DNA from: CAZSDU01 sp964605775 | Lineage (GTDB): Bacteria; Bacteroidota; Bacteroidia; Bacteroidales; FEN-979 | Direction of reading: 5' to 3' | DNA length: 64,000 nt | Assembly (NCBI GenBank): GCA_964605775.1 | Contig: CAZSDU010000004.1 | Span: 62,001-126,000, forward strand | In this document: positions 1 through 9,271 of the stretch, one piece after another | Position numbering within the stretch: the stretch's first letter is position 1 | How the letters are laid out: each line of letters begins with the position of its first letter | Made by a program: the position numbers and the translations under genes | Notes under the pieces: model-generated | Told to the model about the DNA's origin: nothing | Seen by the model: the letters and a program-made list of their open reading frames with translations, nothing else | The model's database searches: none

Positions 1-874
1 CGGAATCAATCCCCATCGCTCCGAGGGTTTTCATCAGATAAAGAAGATCCACCTGATTATCCTTCTCTGGACATTTTATCACCTGAGCCCCAAGGCGTTC
101 AACTTGTTTTAGTTTATGATGATCGGCTGATTCCGTGACCGCCAGGATGGTCAACTGAGGATCGTGACGAAATATCTTTGCCTTCAGTGGAACCCTTGCA
201 TGACTATCAGCAATGACTTTTACGGGATTTTTTGTCTTCCTTTTTCCAAGTCTCGTGTTTAGAAGAGGATCATCATACAGGATGGTGTTTACACCCACCA
301 TGATGGCGCTGTATTCCTGACGGATACGGTGAACAACACGGCGGGAAGCTTCCCCGGTAATCCATTGCGAGGCATTGGTTACTGTAGCAATCTTGCCATC
401 GAGGGTCATGGCGGATTTCAGCAGAACAAAAGGAATTCCAGTGGTGATGTACTGAATGAATACTTCATTCAATTTCAGGCATTCCTTTTCCAGCACGCCT
501 GTGATTACATCCACTCCATTATTTCTCAGGAATTCTATTCCGGCCCCTTTGACCAGGGAGTTGGGGTCTGACATTCCAATGACTACCTTTTTAATTCCTT
601 TGTCAACGATAAGCGGGGCACAGGGCGGAGTTTTACCGAAGTGAACACAGGGTTCGAGGTTGACAAAAAGCGTTGCGCCCTTCACGGTTTCCTTTGCATT
701 GACCAAGGCCTGGACTTCTGCATGGGGAGATCCGTAGCTGGCATGGTATCCTTCTCCAATAACATGATCTGCTTTGACAAGCAAAGCCCCCACCATAGGA
801 TTGGGATTGACCCATCCCGATCCTTTCTTTGCCAGGCGGATCGCCCTTCTCATGTATTTATTATAAGTGTTCAT
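1..874 (-). CDS. ribD: RibD, riboflavin deaminase/reductase (3' end off window)
   Basis: This is the bifunctional pyrimidine deaminase/reductase of riboflavin synthesis in the cytoplasm. It deaminates the first pyrimidine intermediate and then reduces its ribosyl chain. The N-terminal deaminase domain (about residues 1-145) shows the zinc-site motif HAEVQAL and the EPC...GKTPPCAP segment. The reductase domain begins near FVLLKSAMTLDGKIA and runs off the left edge after about 291 codons with no stop. The start is the ATG at 874, 7 bases below a terminator hairpin that follows an FMN riboswitch, so the gene is almost certainly repressed by FMN. The family is usually 340-380 residues, so only the C-terminal part is missing. 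Confidence 0.95.
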   Translation of the reverse strand, partial: MNTYNKYMRRAIRLAKKGSGWVNPNPMVGALLVKADHVIGEGYHASYGSPHAEVQALVNAKETVKGATLFVNLEPCVHFGKTPPCAPLIVDKGIKKVVIGMSDPNSLVKGAGIEFLRNNGVDVITGVLEKECLKLNEVFIQYITTGIPFVLLKSAMTLDGKIATVTNASQWITGEASRRVVHRIRQEYSAIMVGVNTILYDDPLLNTRLGKRKTKNPVKVIADSHARVPLKAKIFRHDPQLTILAVTESADHHKLKQVERLGAQVIKCPEKDNQVDLLYLMKTLGAMGIDS

Positions 875-880
875 CAAAAT

Positions 881-912
881 AAAAAAAGCCCTGAAGCTGA
901 TACTCCAGGGCT
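881..912 (-). terminator. Attenuator terminator of the ribD leader
   Basis: On the minus strand a 10-bp stem (AGCCCTGGAG / CTTCAGGGCT, one G-U pair, 6-base loop) is followed by seven U. It lies between the FMN riboswitch and the ribD start codon. This is the arrangement expected of an FMN-controlled transcription attenuator. Because the hairpin ends only 7 bases from the ATG, it could also block ribosome access. Confidence 0.85.
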
Positions 913-943
913 AAGTATGATAGAATACAAATTCAAAGTGATG

Positions 944-1064
944 ATATTCTTCTTTCATCCAGACTATCACTGTCGGTGCCGTAGTTACATCGGCTCAATC
1001 CGGAAATTACCGGAGTCGCGGACTTTACCGCCGGTCGGGAATTACACCCTGCCCTGAAGAATAT
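944..1064 (-). ncRNA. FMN riboswitch (RFN element)
   Basis: The minus strand carries the hallmark RFN segments in order: TTCAGGGCAGGGTG, TTCCCGACCGGCGGTAAAGT, then GAGCCGATG, GCACCGACAGT and AGTCTGGATG. The closing helix P1 is ATTCTTC at the 5' end paired with GAAGAAT at the 3' end. The family binds FMN and shuts off riboflavin genes, and this copy sits directly upstream of a terminator and ribD. Edges are set by the P1 pairing. Confidence 0.96.
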
Positions 1065-1101
1065 AATATATGTTTATGAACGATTCCGGATAATCTGATC
1101 A

Positions 1102-3465
1102 TTACTGAATGATCAGACGTTCCGTCTTAACTTCGTCTCCGCTTTCAACTTTCACAATATAAACACCGCTGGAATATTTGGAAACATCGAATGCACGAAT
1201 TAATCTCGTATCAGCACTGGATAGTTTCTCCTGATGCATGGTTTGTCCTTTCAGGTCGCTGATGCTGAGATGGGCTGTTTTGTTTTTCAGTCCTGTAAAA
1301 TGGAATATCACATTTCCTGTTGTCGGGTTGGGCTGGACAGAGAACGAGAGCGTTTCTTCAGCCTGTTCCTGGATACCGGTGCAGGGGTCGAAAATGACAG
1401 TGGCTTGATCTGTTACAGATTCTGTACATGGAGCAAGGGGATAACCGGTTAGCGACAAAACTACCGAACCATAGGCATGGTCTCCCGACCCAGGATAATA
1501 AATCGTTATGGCCAGAGTATCATTACTAAAATGTCCATCTCCGGCAGAGGTCCATTTGATATGATCATAACCGCTTGCACTTCCAATAATTGGAAAAGCA
1601 GGCACCCACCAGCAGTAAGTCTCATCTTCTCCCGCACTGACAACAGGGGCAGTATTCACAGTAACCTTTATAGAATCGGTTTTGGTTTGGCTGCCATCAT
1701 TGGTGGCACAATAATAGGTGGTAGTGACCAGGGGAGCGACGCTAGGGTCTTTCTGGGTGGAAGTAAAACCGGGAGGATTGGAGGTCCAATTATAGGTATA
1801 ACTTCCGGAGCCACCGGTAGCATTGACATCGAGTTGGGAAGAACCGCCCAGGCAGATCACTTCAGGGTTGGCGAGAGCATTAACCGTAAACAAATTCATA
1901 AAGCTGAAAGATGCAATCCTGGTCTTCCAGTTTGTGGGAGAGGTACTGGTATAATATTCCTGGGTGTACCAGAAAGTAGTCTGATCAGGATCAACGTTGA
2001 GGGCGCTGTAATCTCCCCAGCGACTGGGCAACTGCCAGTTGTTGGTCTGGGATCCTCCTCCGTTTATAATTCCTGCTTCCTGTATGGTGATGGTGTTCAG
2101 GGGATCTCCGGCGAGTCTACCGGCATATCGTATGGAAGGATACATGTCGGCACTGGAAATGGAGTAGGCAATGGCGATATTTCCGGCTGAATCCATGGCA
2201 ATGCCTCCCATCCAGCGGCAATTATTGTCGGGTGCATAGGTTCCCTGCTGGTAAACCGACCATTGACTGCCAAGGGTTTTACGGAATTCATACCAACGAA
2301 TGCCGGCCACATTTGAGCCCACATTTACAGTACCATTGGCCACCATGGCAAAATAGCCGTTCATTTTACGAAATGCCAGACGAAACATAATCCTGCCGCT
2401 ATTACTCATGGGATCAAGTTTGATGCTAGTCCCTTTTTGAGGAATACCGTCTCCCAAACTCCAGTTGTATGAGTTAACCGCTAGTTCAGCCACTTTTGTA
2501 AAACTTGTATTAGCAGGATTGGTCCAGTCTGTCTTGAACTCATATATAATGGCTTTGGGTGAACTGTTTTTAGTGTACATGAAATAGCAAGGAGTGGTAT
2601 CTGAAGGGAAAGGACCATCGCAATCAGCCGGCAGCATAGCCCATGGGCCATTGTTGGCCAGGGTAAATTCCTGAATGGTGGCAGAAGCGTTGCCCGCAAT
2701 CATTTTTGCCCTGTCCATAACATACACCCCTACTCCAAGAGGAACGGTGGTGGTTGCAGAAAAACGGTTGGATGTCATGTAATATCCGTCATGCCAGACC
2801 GATAATTTAGGATAGTCAGGCATATAGGAAAACTGGTATTGATAGCGATACCATTCCCCGGTGGGGTCAGGAGTTTTGGAAACAGCAACCATTTCAAAGA
2901 AAGGACCGTTGGGATAATTGGGCAGCGAAAACTGGCTGATCAGCCAGCGATCGGCCACTTCATCATAAAGCACGATGCCATCCCCGTCATTGCTGTTGTT
3001 GGGCATTCCGCTCCAGATATTGCTGTTGTTGGTCGGGCCGATAAGTTTAGTGCCGGTTTTGGTGTAAATCGAATAGCGGCAATTGACCATGGAAATATAA
3101 TGATTTGGCCCAACATCCCCATCAGTATCAGGAGGAACCAGGGTATTATTGGAAGGAACCCCGTCGAAACTTTGTATGGTGGTATCCGCATTGTTCAATC
3201 CGAATGCGCGCTGTATATTCGGGTCCAGCAAGTGAGCATCCGGAGAAGCTTTCAGGCCATCGTTATAATAATTCGAAGGATTCTTCACATAGCCTTCTTT
3301 CCAGCTTCTGTCCTCCTTGATTTCCATTTTGGATAATTCCCGAAGTGGGGGTGAAACATCGAAATAGACCGGTTTTATCACATTGACTTTCAAGGCACCC
3401 TGCTGTGCTGAAGCAAAATCAGTAAGGAACAGGACGCTGACAAAAAGGGTAAAAATTTTTCTCAT
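1102..3465 (-). CDS. Secreted T9SS cargo protein with Ig/PKD-like domain
   Basis: A 787-residue exported protein. Residues 1-20 are a signal peptide ending in the Bacteroidota-style FASAQQ. A long region (about 85-530) rich in aromatic, Asn and Asp residues reads like a beta-propeller or beta-sandwich, including a DTDGDVGPNHY motif. Then comes an Ig/PKD-like module with the SGSYTYNWTS core. The last 82 residues are a type A T9SS sorting domain (VQPNPTTGNV...YSSGVYIVKVESG...KTERLIIQ), which is normally removed at the cell surface. No catalytic motif was recognised, so its activity is unknown. It is the only gene between the ribD leader and the divergent dehydrogenase, and a TAACTTTG promoter element lies upstream. 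Confidence 0.85.
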   Translation of the reverse strand: MRKIFTLFVSVLFLTDFASAQQGALKVNVIKPVYFDVSPPLRELSKMEIKEDRSWKEGYVKNPSNYYNDGLKASPDAHLLDPNIQRAFGLNNADTTIQSFDGVPSNNTLVPPDTDGDVGPNHYISMVNCRYSIYTKTGTKLIGPTNNSNIWSGMPNNSNDGDGIVLYDEVADRWLISQFSLPNYPNGPFFEMVAVSKTPDPTGEWYRYQYQFSYMPDYPKLSVWHDGYYMTSNRFSATTTVPLGVGVYVMDRAKMIAGNASATIQEFTLANNGPWAMLPADCDGPFPSDTTPCYFMYTKNSSPKAIIYEFKTDWTNPANTSFTKVAELAVNSYNWSLGDGIPQKGTSIKLDPMSNSGRIMFRLAFRKMNGYFAMVANGTVNVGSNVAGIRWYEFRKTLGSQWSVYQQGTYAPDNNCRWMGGIAMDSAGNIAIAYSISSADMYPSIRYAGRLAGDPLNTITIQEAGIINGGGSQTNNWQLPSRWGDYSALNVDPDQTTFWYTQEYYTSTSPTNWKTRIASFSFMNLFTVNALANPEVICLGGSSQLDVNATGGSGSYTYNWTSNPPGFTSTQKDPSVAPLVTTTYYCATNDGSQTKTDSIKVTVNTAPVVSAGEDETYCWWVPAFPIIGSASGYDHIKWTSAGDGHFSNDTLAITIYYPGSGDHAYGSVVLSLTGYPLAPCTESVTDQATVIFDPCTGIQEQAEETLSFSVQPNPTTGNVIFHFTGLKNKTAHLSISDLKGQTMHQEKLSSADTRLIRAFDVSKYSSGVYIVKVESGDEVKTERLIIQ

Positions 3466-3491
3466 GGGATCAGAAGTTTTGGAATTCCTGA

Positions 3492-3499
3492 CAAAGTTA
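3492..3499 (-). promoter_or_regulatory. -7 promoter element of the T9SS cargo gene
   Basis: TAACTTTG on the minus strand matches the Bacteroidota -7 consensus TAnnTTTG, 26 bases before the ATG at 3465. No clear TTTG -33 box is visible at the right spacing. Confidence 0.45.
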
Positions 3500-3567
3500 C
3501 AAAAAGTTTCTTCTTTTCTTAATAAGTTGGCCGTATTTTATTAATTTTATTGCATGATACTGTAACC

Positions 3568-4272
3568 ATGAACATCATCATAACAGGAGCCAGCCGTGGC
3601 ATAGGATACGAGTTGGTCAAGGCGCTGTCGAAACACAGACTGAATAAAATTGTCGCCCTCTCACGCAACGCAAAGGGACTGAAAGAGTTGATGGCAGAAT
3701 GTAAACAAATGCAAACGGATGCACGGGTCACCACTTATGAATTCGATCTGAATCAGTTTGATTTTTATCCCTTTCTATTACAACGACTGGAAACTTTCAT
3801 CCATAAATGCGATATTCTGATCAACAATGCCGGAAAACTGATCAGCAAACCTTTTCAGAAAATCGAAACAGCTGATTTTGATGAGATGTACAATGTCAAT
3901 GTAAAGGCTGCTTTTTTTCTGACACAAACCCTGCTTCCCATCATGAACAAAGGCGCACATATTGTCAATATCGGGAGTATGGGAGGCATCACGGGAAGTC
4001 AGAAATACCCGGGACTGACGGCTTACAGTTCGAGCAAGGGAGCGCTATCCGTTTTGACGGAAATACTTGCAGAAGAATTAAAAGAAGCCGATATCAAGGT
4101 TAACTGCCTGGCCCTGGGTTCTGTTCAGACAGAGATGTTCGGGAAAGCTTTTCCCGGTATCAAAGCCGCTCTGACTCCCCAGCAAATGGCAACTTTTATA
4201 GCCGACTTTGCCATTTCCGGGCATAAATACATGAATGGCAAAGTAATCCCGGTTGCCCTTTCAGTACCATAA
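3568..4272 (+). CDS. Short-chain dehydrogenase/reductase
   Basis: A 234-residue cytoplasmic SDR-family oxidoreductase using NAD(H) or NADP(H). The glycine-rich nucleotide motif TGASRGIG lies at the N-terminus, NNAG follows near residue 85, and the catalytic Ser and YSSSK pair lies in the second half (IGSMGG ... YSSSKGAL). The substrate cannot be read from sequence. The open frame extends upstream to a TTG at 3550, but the ATG at 3568 places the Rossmann strand right at the N-terminus as is usual. It stands alone, divergent from the T9SS cargo gene and convergent with the methyltransferase gene. Confidence 0.9.
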   Translation: MNIIITGASRGIGYELVKALSKHRLNKIVALSRNAKGLKELMAECKQMQTDARVTTYEFDLNQFDFYPFLLQRLETFIHKCDILINNAGKLISKPFQKIETADFDEMYNVNVKAAFFLTQTLLPIMNKGAHIVNIGSMGGITGSQKYPGLTAYSSSKGALSVLTEILAEELKEADIKVNCLALGSVQTEMFGKAFPGIKAALTPQQMATFIADFAISGHKYMNGKVIPVALSVP

Positions 4273-4342
4273 GAACGGCTGTGCCGCCATGACGGCTCTG
4301 ATCACTCAACAACATCAAGCCACGTACTCCGGTTTCAACCAT

Positions 4343-5476
4343 TCAATAGAGTGAAAACTTCAGGAAACGGCATTCGATCGGCCCGTTGTATACAATTATT
4401 TTACGGGATGGTTTCAAACCGATGAATTTTACCGATTGCAGATCGCCGGAAATAATCCAGGCTTCCCATCCTGAATATTTCCTTTTCAGGGTATTGCCAA
4501 TCATCTGATAAAAAGCCACACCATCATCCAGCTTCAACCGCTCATCATAGGGAGGGTTGGTTATTATTATCCCATTGGGTGCAGGGGCTACGGATTCCTC
4601 AAAATTAACCTGTGACAGTATGACTTCATCCTGCAGGTTCACTCCCTGAAGGTTTTCCTTGGCGGATTGAAGGGCCCGGGAGGCACGATCCCAGCCATAA
4701 AGGGATAAACCAGAAAGAATGATCTTTGCATCCTCTGTTTCTCTGACTGACTCCCAAAGATCTTTATCAAAGTCCTTCCATCTCATAAATCCATAGTCCC
4801 GGCGATAATGTCCTGAAGGGATTTGCCTTGACATCATGACCGCCTCCATAAGAAAAGTTCCTGACCCGCACATGGGATCAAGCAAGGGGATTTTTTGATC
4901 CCAACCAGAAAGCATGATCAGTCCTGAGGCGAGCACTTCATTGATGGGTGCCGGTCCGATGCTCCTGCGATACCCCCGCTTATTGAGGGTTGCACCGGAA
5001 CTGTCGAGGGAGACCGTACAAAGATCCTTGAATAAATGAACATTTATCCTGAGATCCGGGTCATCGAGATCAACACCTGGGCGCTGGCCTGATTGATCCC
5101 GCATGCGGTCGACAATAGCATCTTTGGTCCGCTGTGCCACATACTGAGAGTTGGTAAAAACAGTATAGGAGATCACGGCATCTACGGCAAGTTTTCCATT
5201 GATGTTAAGGTGATTCTCCCAGGGAAAATCACGGATCATTTCATATAAGTCCTGTTGCTCTTTGATTTCAAAAACCAGAACCGGTTTGAGTATTCTCAAG
5301 GCAGTCCGGCAGCAATAATTAGCCGTGTACATCAAACGCTGGTCCCCCTTGAATGAAACCGCCCTGGTCAGGGTTGTGACTTCAGATGCGCCCAGCGCTT
5401 TAAGTTCCATGGACAAAACAGGCTCAAGACCTTGAATGGTTTTGGCAATCAGGGTAAAATCCTCACGATGGTTCAA
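4343..5476 (-). CDS. THUMP-domain rRNA methyltransferase, RlmL/YpsC type
   Basis: A 377-residue SAM-dependent RNA methyltransferase predicted to methylate a guanine N2 in 23S rRNA. The N-terminal half is a THUMP RNA-binding module (LIAKTIQGLEPVLSMELKAL onward). The C-terminal half is a class I methyltransferase with the SAM loop DPMCGSGTFLMEA and the amino-methylation motif NPPY. E. coli RlmKL carries an extra RlmK domain that is absent here, so this resembles the shorter form. The reading frame starts at a TTG (5476). No ATG lies near the expected start, so translation probably begins at TTG. The exact target base is an inference from family. Confidence 0.9.
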   Translation of the reverse strand: MNHREDFTLIAKTIQGLEPVLSMELKALGASEVTTLTRAVSFKGDQRLMYTANYCCRTALRILKPVLVFEIKEQQDLYEMIRDFPWENHLNINGKLAVDAVISYTVFTNSQYVAQRTKDAIVDRMRDQSGQRPGVDLDDPDLRINVHLFKDLCTVSLDSSGATLNKRGYRRSIGPAPINEVLASGLIMLSGWDQKIPLLDPMCGSGTFLMEAVMMSRQIPSGHYRRDYGFMRWKDFDKDLWESVRETEDAKIILSGLSLYGWDRASRALQSAKENLQGVNLQDEVILSQVNFEESVAPAPNGIIITNPPYDERLKLDDGVAFYQMIGNTLKRKYSGWEAWIISGDLQSVKFIGLKPSRKIIVYNGPIECRFLKFSLY

Positions 5477-5545
5477 TAGCGTTTTATTTTTCCGGAAAAT
5501 TACGATTTTTTTAGTCAGGTTCTCAGGCCTCAGGATAAGGTTTAG

Positions 5546-5553
5546 TATCTTTG
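5546..5553 (+). promoter_or_regulatory. -7 promoter element of the DUF5686 gene
   Basis: TATCTTTG is a perfect match to the Bacteroidota -7 box TAnnTTTG and ends 17 bases before the ATG at 5571. The -33 region has no clear TTTG. Confidence 0.55.
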
Positions 5554-5570
5554 GCCAAATTGTTTTGCAG

Positions 5571-8087
5571 ATGATGAAGTATGCCCTGTTTTTCTTTTTT
5601 CTTGTTTTAATCTTTCCCCGGGAATCTCAAAGTCAGGGAAATTTCCGTATTTCGGGAATGGTCATTGATTCAAAAACCAAGGAACCCCTTCCCTTTGTCA
5701 ATATCCTCATCAATAAGGGAGAACATGGAGGCACTACCGATATTGACGGAAAGTTCCACTTAAAATCACCGGAACCGATCAGATCCCTTCGACTGTCGTA
5801 TGTCGGCTATGAAGTGAATCACTTCCCCATCGGGAATAAAACCGCTAACCTGGTGATTCAGATGGTTTCGAAAGAAATTGATTTATCGGAAGTGGAGATT
5901 CTTCCGGGTATCAATCCCGCCCATCGCATCATCCGGAATGCAATTGACAACAGAGACATTAATGATCCTGAAAAAATCCGGACTTTTTCTTATACCGCTT
6001 ATGATAAAACAGTCTTTACCTTAGATATGGATACCACCCTCAAGAACGATTTCTCGGCTCTTGTGGACACTTCCATGCTGCAGAACTTCCGGGAAATGGA
6101 AATGGGTTTTTCCCTTCGATCTGATTCCATAAAGATGGACACAGTTGCCGGAGACTCTTCCTCCAGGTTTCTTGAAAAACTGATCAGCAAACAGTACCTG
6201 TTTCTGATGGAGAACGTGACCAAACGCAAATTCATGTCGCCGGATAAGAATTACAATCAAGTCATTGCCACAAAAATGTCGGGTTTTAAAGATCCTATTC
6301 TGGTGTTTCTGGCCACCCAGATCCAATCTTTTTCATTTTATAAACCCTATATTACCATTTTTCAGCGTGAATATGTAAATCCTATAGGGGCTGGGAGTCT
6401 TAGTAAATATTTTTTCAAACTGGAAGATACCACTTATCAAGGAAAGGACACGGTCTTCATCGTTTCATTCCGCCCCAGGAAAGGAACTAACTTCGACGGG
6501 ATGAAAGGGGTCATGGCCATCCATTCCAACCGCTGGGGGATACAAAATGTTTCGGCAGAACCTTACCCGAATACAGGTGGTTTTATGATCAGGATCCATC
6601 AGCTCTATGAATTGATTGAAGGCAAGCAATGGTTCCCTGTTCAACTTAATACAGATGTGGCATTCCATAACCTGAGGGTAGGAAAATACAAGCCGGTTGG
6701 CAGCGGAAGGAGCTATATCAAGGATATCGTGCTCAACCCTGAACTGGTGAGGCGGGAATTTAACCATCTTGATGTAGAAGTTGAACCCGCGGCGACTTCC
6801 CGTTCAGAGTCGTTCTGGAATCAGTACCGGACCGACAGCCTGACAACCAAAGACAGGCAAACCTACAAGGTACTCGACAGTGTGGGACAGGCAAATAATT
6901 TTGATAAAATGGCAAAAACCCTTCAGACTGTTCTGACCGGAAGGATTCCATGGGGGCCCATCGACATTGATATCAATCGCTTTCTGAACTATAACACCTA
7001 TGAAGGACTGGTCATCGGGGCAGGAATTCATACCAACGACAGGCTATCGAAATGGTTTAAAATCGGTGGTTTTTACCAATATGCGTTCGCGGTTTTAACT
7101 TCGAAATACGGGGGAGATGTCAGTTTTCTGATCAGCCGCCGTCATGATATCGGAATCAAGGCAGCCTACTCTTTCGATCTGGTTGAATCAGGAGGAGTAA
7201 GTTTCCCCAATGACTACTCTTCTATCCTCTCGGGAAACTTTTATCCTTTGCTGATCAAGAAACTGGACAGAACGGAAAATTTTTCCTTTTCACTGAATTT
7301 CAGAGCCCTGAAATATGTTCTTTTAAACGTTGGCCTGTCCAATAGCTTTAAAAAGACCAGCACCTACGATTTTGCCACAACAGAGGGTCAGGCGGTAGTG
7401 CTTGACGACCAGTTCAGGTTTTCAGAGCTCACCGCCGGGTTTAAATGGGTTTATCGCGAAAAATTCATTCAAACGGTGAATAACAAAATCTCTTTGGGCA
7501 GTTCTTTCCCGGTAATCTGGTTCCAGTATACCCGAGGACTAAGGAACTTTCTGGGAGGAGATTTTAACTATAACCGTTATGATCTTAAAGTCAGAAAAAC
7601 TTTTAACATCAAATTTATCGGGAAATTTACCCTTCAGTTGAATGCAGGTTATGTGGACCAGCCGATACCTGCCTGCAATCTTTATTATGCCCCGGCCAGC
7701 TACCGACTCATCACTTTATATGCTCCGAACACCTTTGCCACGATGAGGATGAATGAATTTCTTTCGAATGCCTATGCCTCCATCAACCTCTATCATGACT
7801 TCGGGTATCTGCTTTTCAAAGGAAAGAAATGGTTTCATCCGGAGTTTGCCCTCGCTCAGAACATCGGCTTCGGTTGGCTGGAACATAGGGATAAATACCG
7901 TTTTATCAGCGATGACCTGAAAGAAATGAACCTGGGTTACTACGAATCGGGATTACTGATCAACAACCTGGTCAACCTGAAGATTTATACGATTGGGATC
8001 GGGGCTTTTTACCGTTGGGGACCCTACAGTCTTGACAAGGTTGGGGATAATTTCGCCTATAAAATTTCGATGGTGTTCCCATTTTAA
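5571..8087 (+). CDS. DUF5686 outer-membrane protein with carboxypeptidase-regulatory-like domain
   Basis: An 838-residue envelope protein. A signal peptide (about residues 1-22, ending SQSQ) is followed by a CarboxypepD_reg-like plug-type domain (RISGMVIDSKTKEPLPFVN...LRLSYVGYE, about residues 25-110) such as heads many Bacteroidota outer-membrane proteins. The rest matches the DUF5686 family: a periplasmic middle and a C-terminal half of alternating aromatic beta strands ending in KISMVFPF, typical of an outer-membrane barrel. It is not a classical SusC/TonB receptor. The function of the family is unknown. The start is the ATG pair at 5571/5574. A longer frame from 5436 would overlap the methyltransferase gene and hide the signal peptide. 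Confidence 0.85.
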   Translation: MMKYALFFFFLVLIFPRESQSQGNFRISGMVIDSKTKEPLPFVNILINKGEHGGTTDIDGKFHLKSPEPIRSLRLSYVGYEVNHFPIGNKTANLVIQMVSKEIDLSEVEILPGINPAHRIIRNAIDNRDINDPEKIRTFSYTAYDKTVFTLDMDTTLKNDFSALVDTSMLQNFREMEMGFSLRSDSIKMDTVAGDSSSRFLEKLISKQYLFLMENVTKRKFMSPDKNYNQVIATKMSGFKDPILVFLATQIQSFSFYKPYITIFQREYVNPIGAGSLSKYFFKLEDTTYQGKDTVFIVSFRPRKGTNFDGMKGVMAIHSNRWGIQNVSAEPYPNTGGFMIRIHQLYELIEGKQWFPVQLNTDVAFHNLRVGKYKPVGSGRSYIKDIVLNPELVRREFNHLDVEVEPAATSRSESFWNQYRTDSLTTKDRQTYKVLDSVGQANNFDKMAKTLQTVLTGRIPWGPIDIDINRFLNYNTYEGLVIGAGIHTNDRLSKWFKIGGFYQYAFAVLTSKYGGDVSFLISRRHDIGIKAAYSFDLVESGGVSFPNDYSSILSGNFYPLLIKKLDRTENFSFSLNFRALKYVLLNVGLSNSFKKTSTYDFATTEGQAVVLDDQFRFSELTAGFKWVYREKFIQTVNNKISLGSSFPVIWFQYTRGLRNFLGGDFNYNRYDLKVRKTFNIKFIGKFTLQLNAGYVDQPIPACNLYYAPASYRLITLYAPNTFATMRMNEFLSNAYASINLYHDFGYLLFKGKKWFHPEFALAQNIGFGWLEHRDKYRFISDDLKEMNLGYYESGLLINNLVNLKIYTIGIGAFYRWGPYSLDKVGDNFAYKISMVFPF

Positions 8088-8094
8088 AAATAAC

Positions 8095-8125
8095 TTGACT
8101 ATTCCGGAAAAAAACCTTAGGTTTG
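8095..8125 (+). promoter_or_regulatory. Promoter of the AI-2E transporter/radical SAM unit
   Basis: TTG at 8095-8097 and TAGGTTTG at 8118-8125 are separated by 20 bases, matching the Bacteroidota -33/-7 pattern. The element ends 21 bases before the ATG at 8147. It probably drives the five genes up to 11215. Confidence 0.7.
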
Positions 8126-8146
8126 TAATATCAATCCTCCCGATTC

Positions 8147-9253
8147 ATGGCTGATCTTTATCAAAAAAACAAGTTATTCTTCTTCATCCTGATCACAGCC
8201 GTGATTGGATTTCTTGTCTGGTATTTTTCCCATATCGTTATTTTTATCATTGTTGCCGGGGTCATCTCCATCATCGGGAATCCTCTGGTCGAGCGGTTTG
8301 ACCGGATAAAAGTCGGGAAATTCGGTTTCCCGCATGGACTGAGTGTCACATTGACACTTATTCTGATGGTAGTGGTATTTTTCGGGCTTTTCAGTTTTTT
8401 TATTCCCCTGGTCATCCAGGAAGCCGGGATGATTTCCAATATTGACGGTAAAGGTTTAATGGAGTATTTTCACAAAGAAATTGCCTGGCTTCAACGATTG
8501 CTACTGGATTACGGGATCATGCCAAGGGGTAAAACCATTGAGTCGGCGATTAAAGAAGCGCTGATGAAAGTGCTCGATCTTGGAATCTTCTCAAATGTCA
8601 TCTCAGGGGTTATTTCTTTTACTGGAAATTTCTTTTTCAACCTGTTCTCGATTTTATTTCTTTCCTTTTTCTTCCTCTATGACGTGAAAATGATGCCCCG
8701 TTTTCTGCTGTTGTTATCACCGGAAAAATACGAGGAAAAGATCAAAAATGTGATGATCAGAAGCAAAACTTTGCTGTCCCGTTATTTTATCGGCCTGATC
8801 ATACAGATCATCATCAACATCACGTTATATGCCATTGTCCTGAGCATAATCGGAGTAAAAGGCGCCCTGGTGATCGCTTTTTTTGCTGGGATTGTCATCA
8901 TCATACCTTACCTGGGCGGGATCATATCTCTGATCATGGGGATCATGCTCGGGGTGACCGGGGTAATCAGTTCGGGAGAGTACGGTTTGATCCTTCCGAT
9001 GGCAGTAAAGATCATCATCGCCATGCTGGTGGTTCAAACCATCGATAACAATGTATTTCAGCCTTTCATTCAGGGAAAAAGCGTCAGTGCGCATCCGGTT
9101 GAAATCTTCCTCGTCGTTATTGCCGCAGGAAGTCTCGGGGGTATCCCCGGAATGATCGTAGCCGTTCCCGCTTACGGTTTTATCAAAATAGTCGCTTCAG
9201 AATTTCTTAGTCAGTTCAGGGTAATCCGAAACATGTCGAATTCCGGACTTTAG
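8147..9253 (+). CDS. AI-2E/PerM-family membrane transporter
   Basis: A 368-residue polytopic inner-membrane protein of the AI-2E transporter superfamily (PF01594 type). Two hydrophobic helices open the protein, a long amphipathic middle follows, and the second half has the family's paired helices with glycine-rich stretches (AFFAGIVIIIPYLGGIISLIMG) and the conserved NNVFQPFIQGKSVSAHP segment. The substrate is unknown: family members include exporters of very different compounds, so a role in AI-2 is not implied. First gene of a tightly spaced unit with YtxH, a holin-like protein, an orphan and a radical SAM enzyme. Confidence 0.9.
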   Translation: MADLYQKNKLFFFILITAVIGFLVWYFSHIVIFIIVAGVISIIGNPLVERFDRIKVGKFGFPHGLSVTLTLILMVVVFFGLFSFFIPLVIQEAGMISNIDGKGLMEYFHKEIAWLQRLLLDYGIMPRGKTIESAIKEALMKVLDLGIFSNVISGVISFTGNFFFNLFSILFLSFFFLYDVKMMPRFLLLLSPEKYEEKIKNVMIRSKTLLSRYFIGLIIQIIINITLYAIVLSIIGVKGALVIAFFAGIVIIIPYLGGIISLIMGIMLGVTGVISSGEYGLILPMAVKIIIAMLVVQTIDNNVFQPFIQGKSVSAHPVEIFLVVIAAGSLGGIPGMIVAVPAYGFIKIVASEFLSQFRVIRNMSNSGL

Positions 9254-9271
9254 CCGGAAAAAAATCTAATT

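Noticed and set aside
641..1057. A plus-strand open frame of 138 codons
   Set aside because: It runs antisense to ribD, the terminator and the FMN riboswitch and has no recognisable protein features.
1477..2190. A 237-codon plus-strand open frame
   Set aside because: It lies entirely antisense to the T9SS cargo gene, with glycine/isoleucine-rich composition mirroring the sense strand and no domain or promoter.
2839..3336. A 165-codon plus-strand open frame
   Set aside because: Antisense shadow of the T9SS cargo gene.
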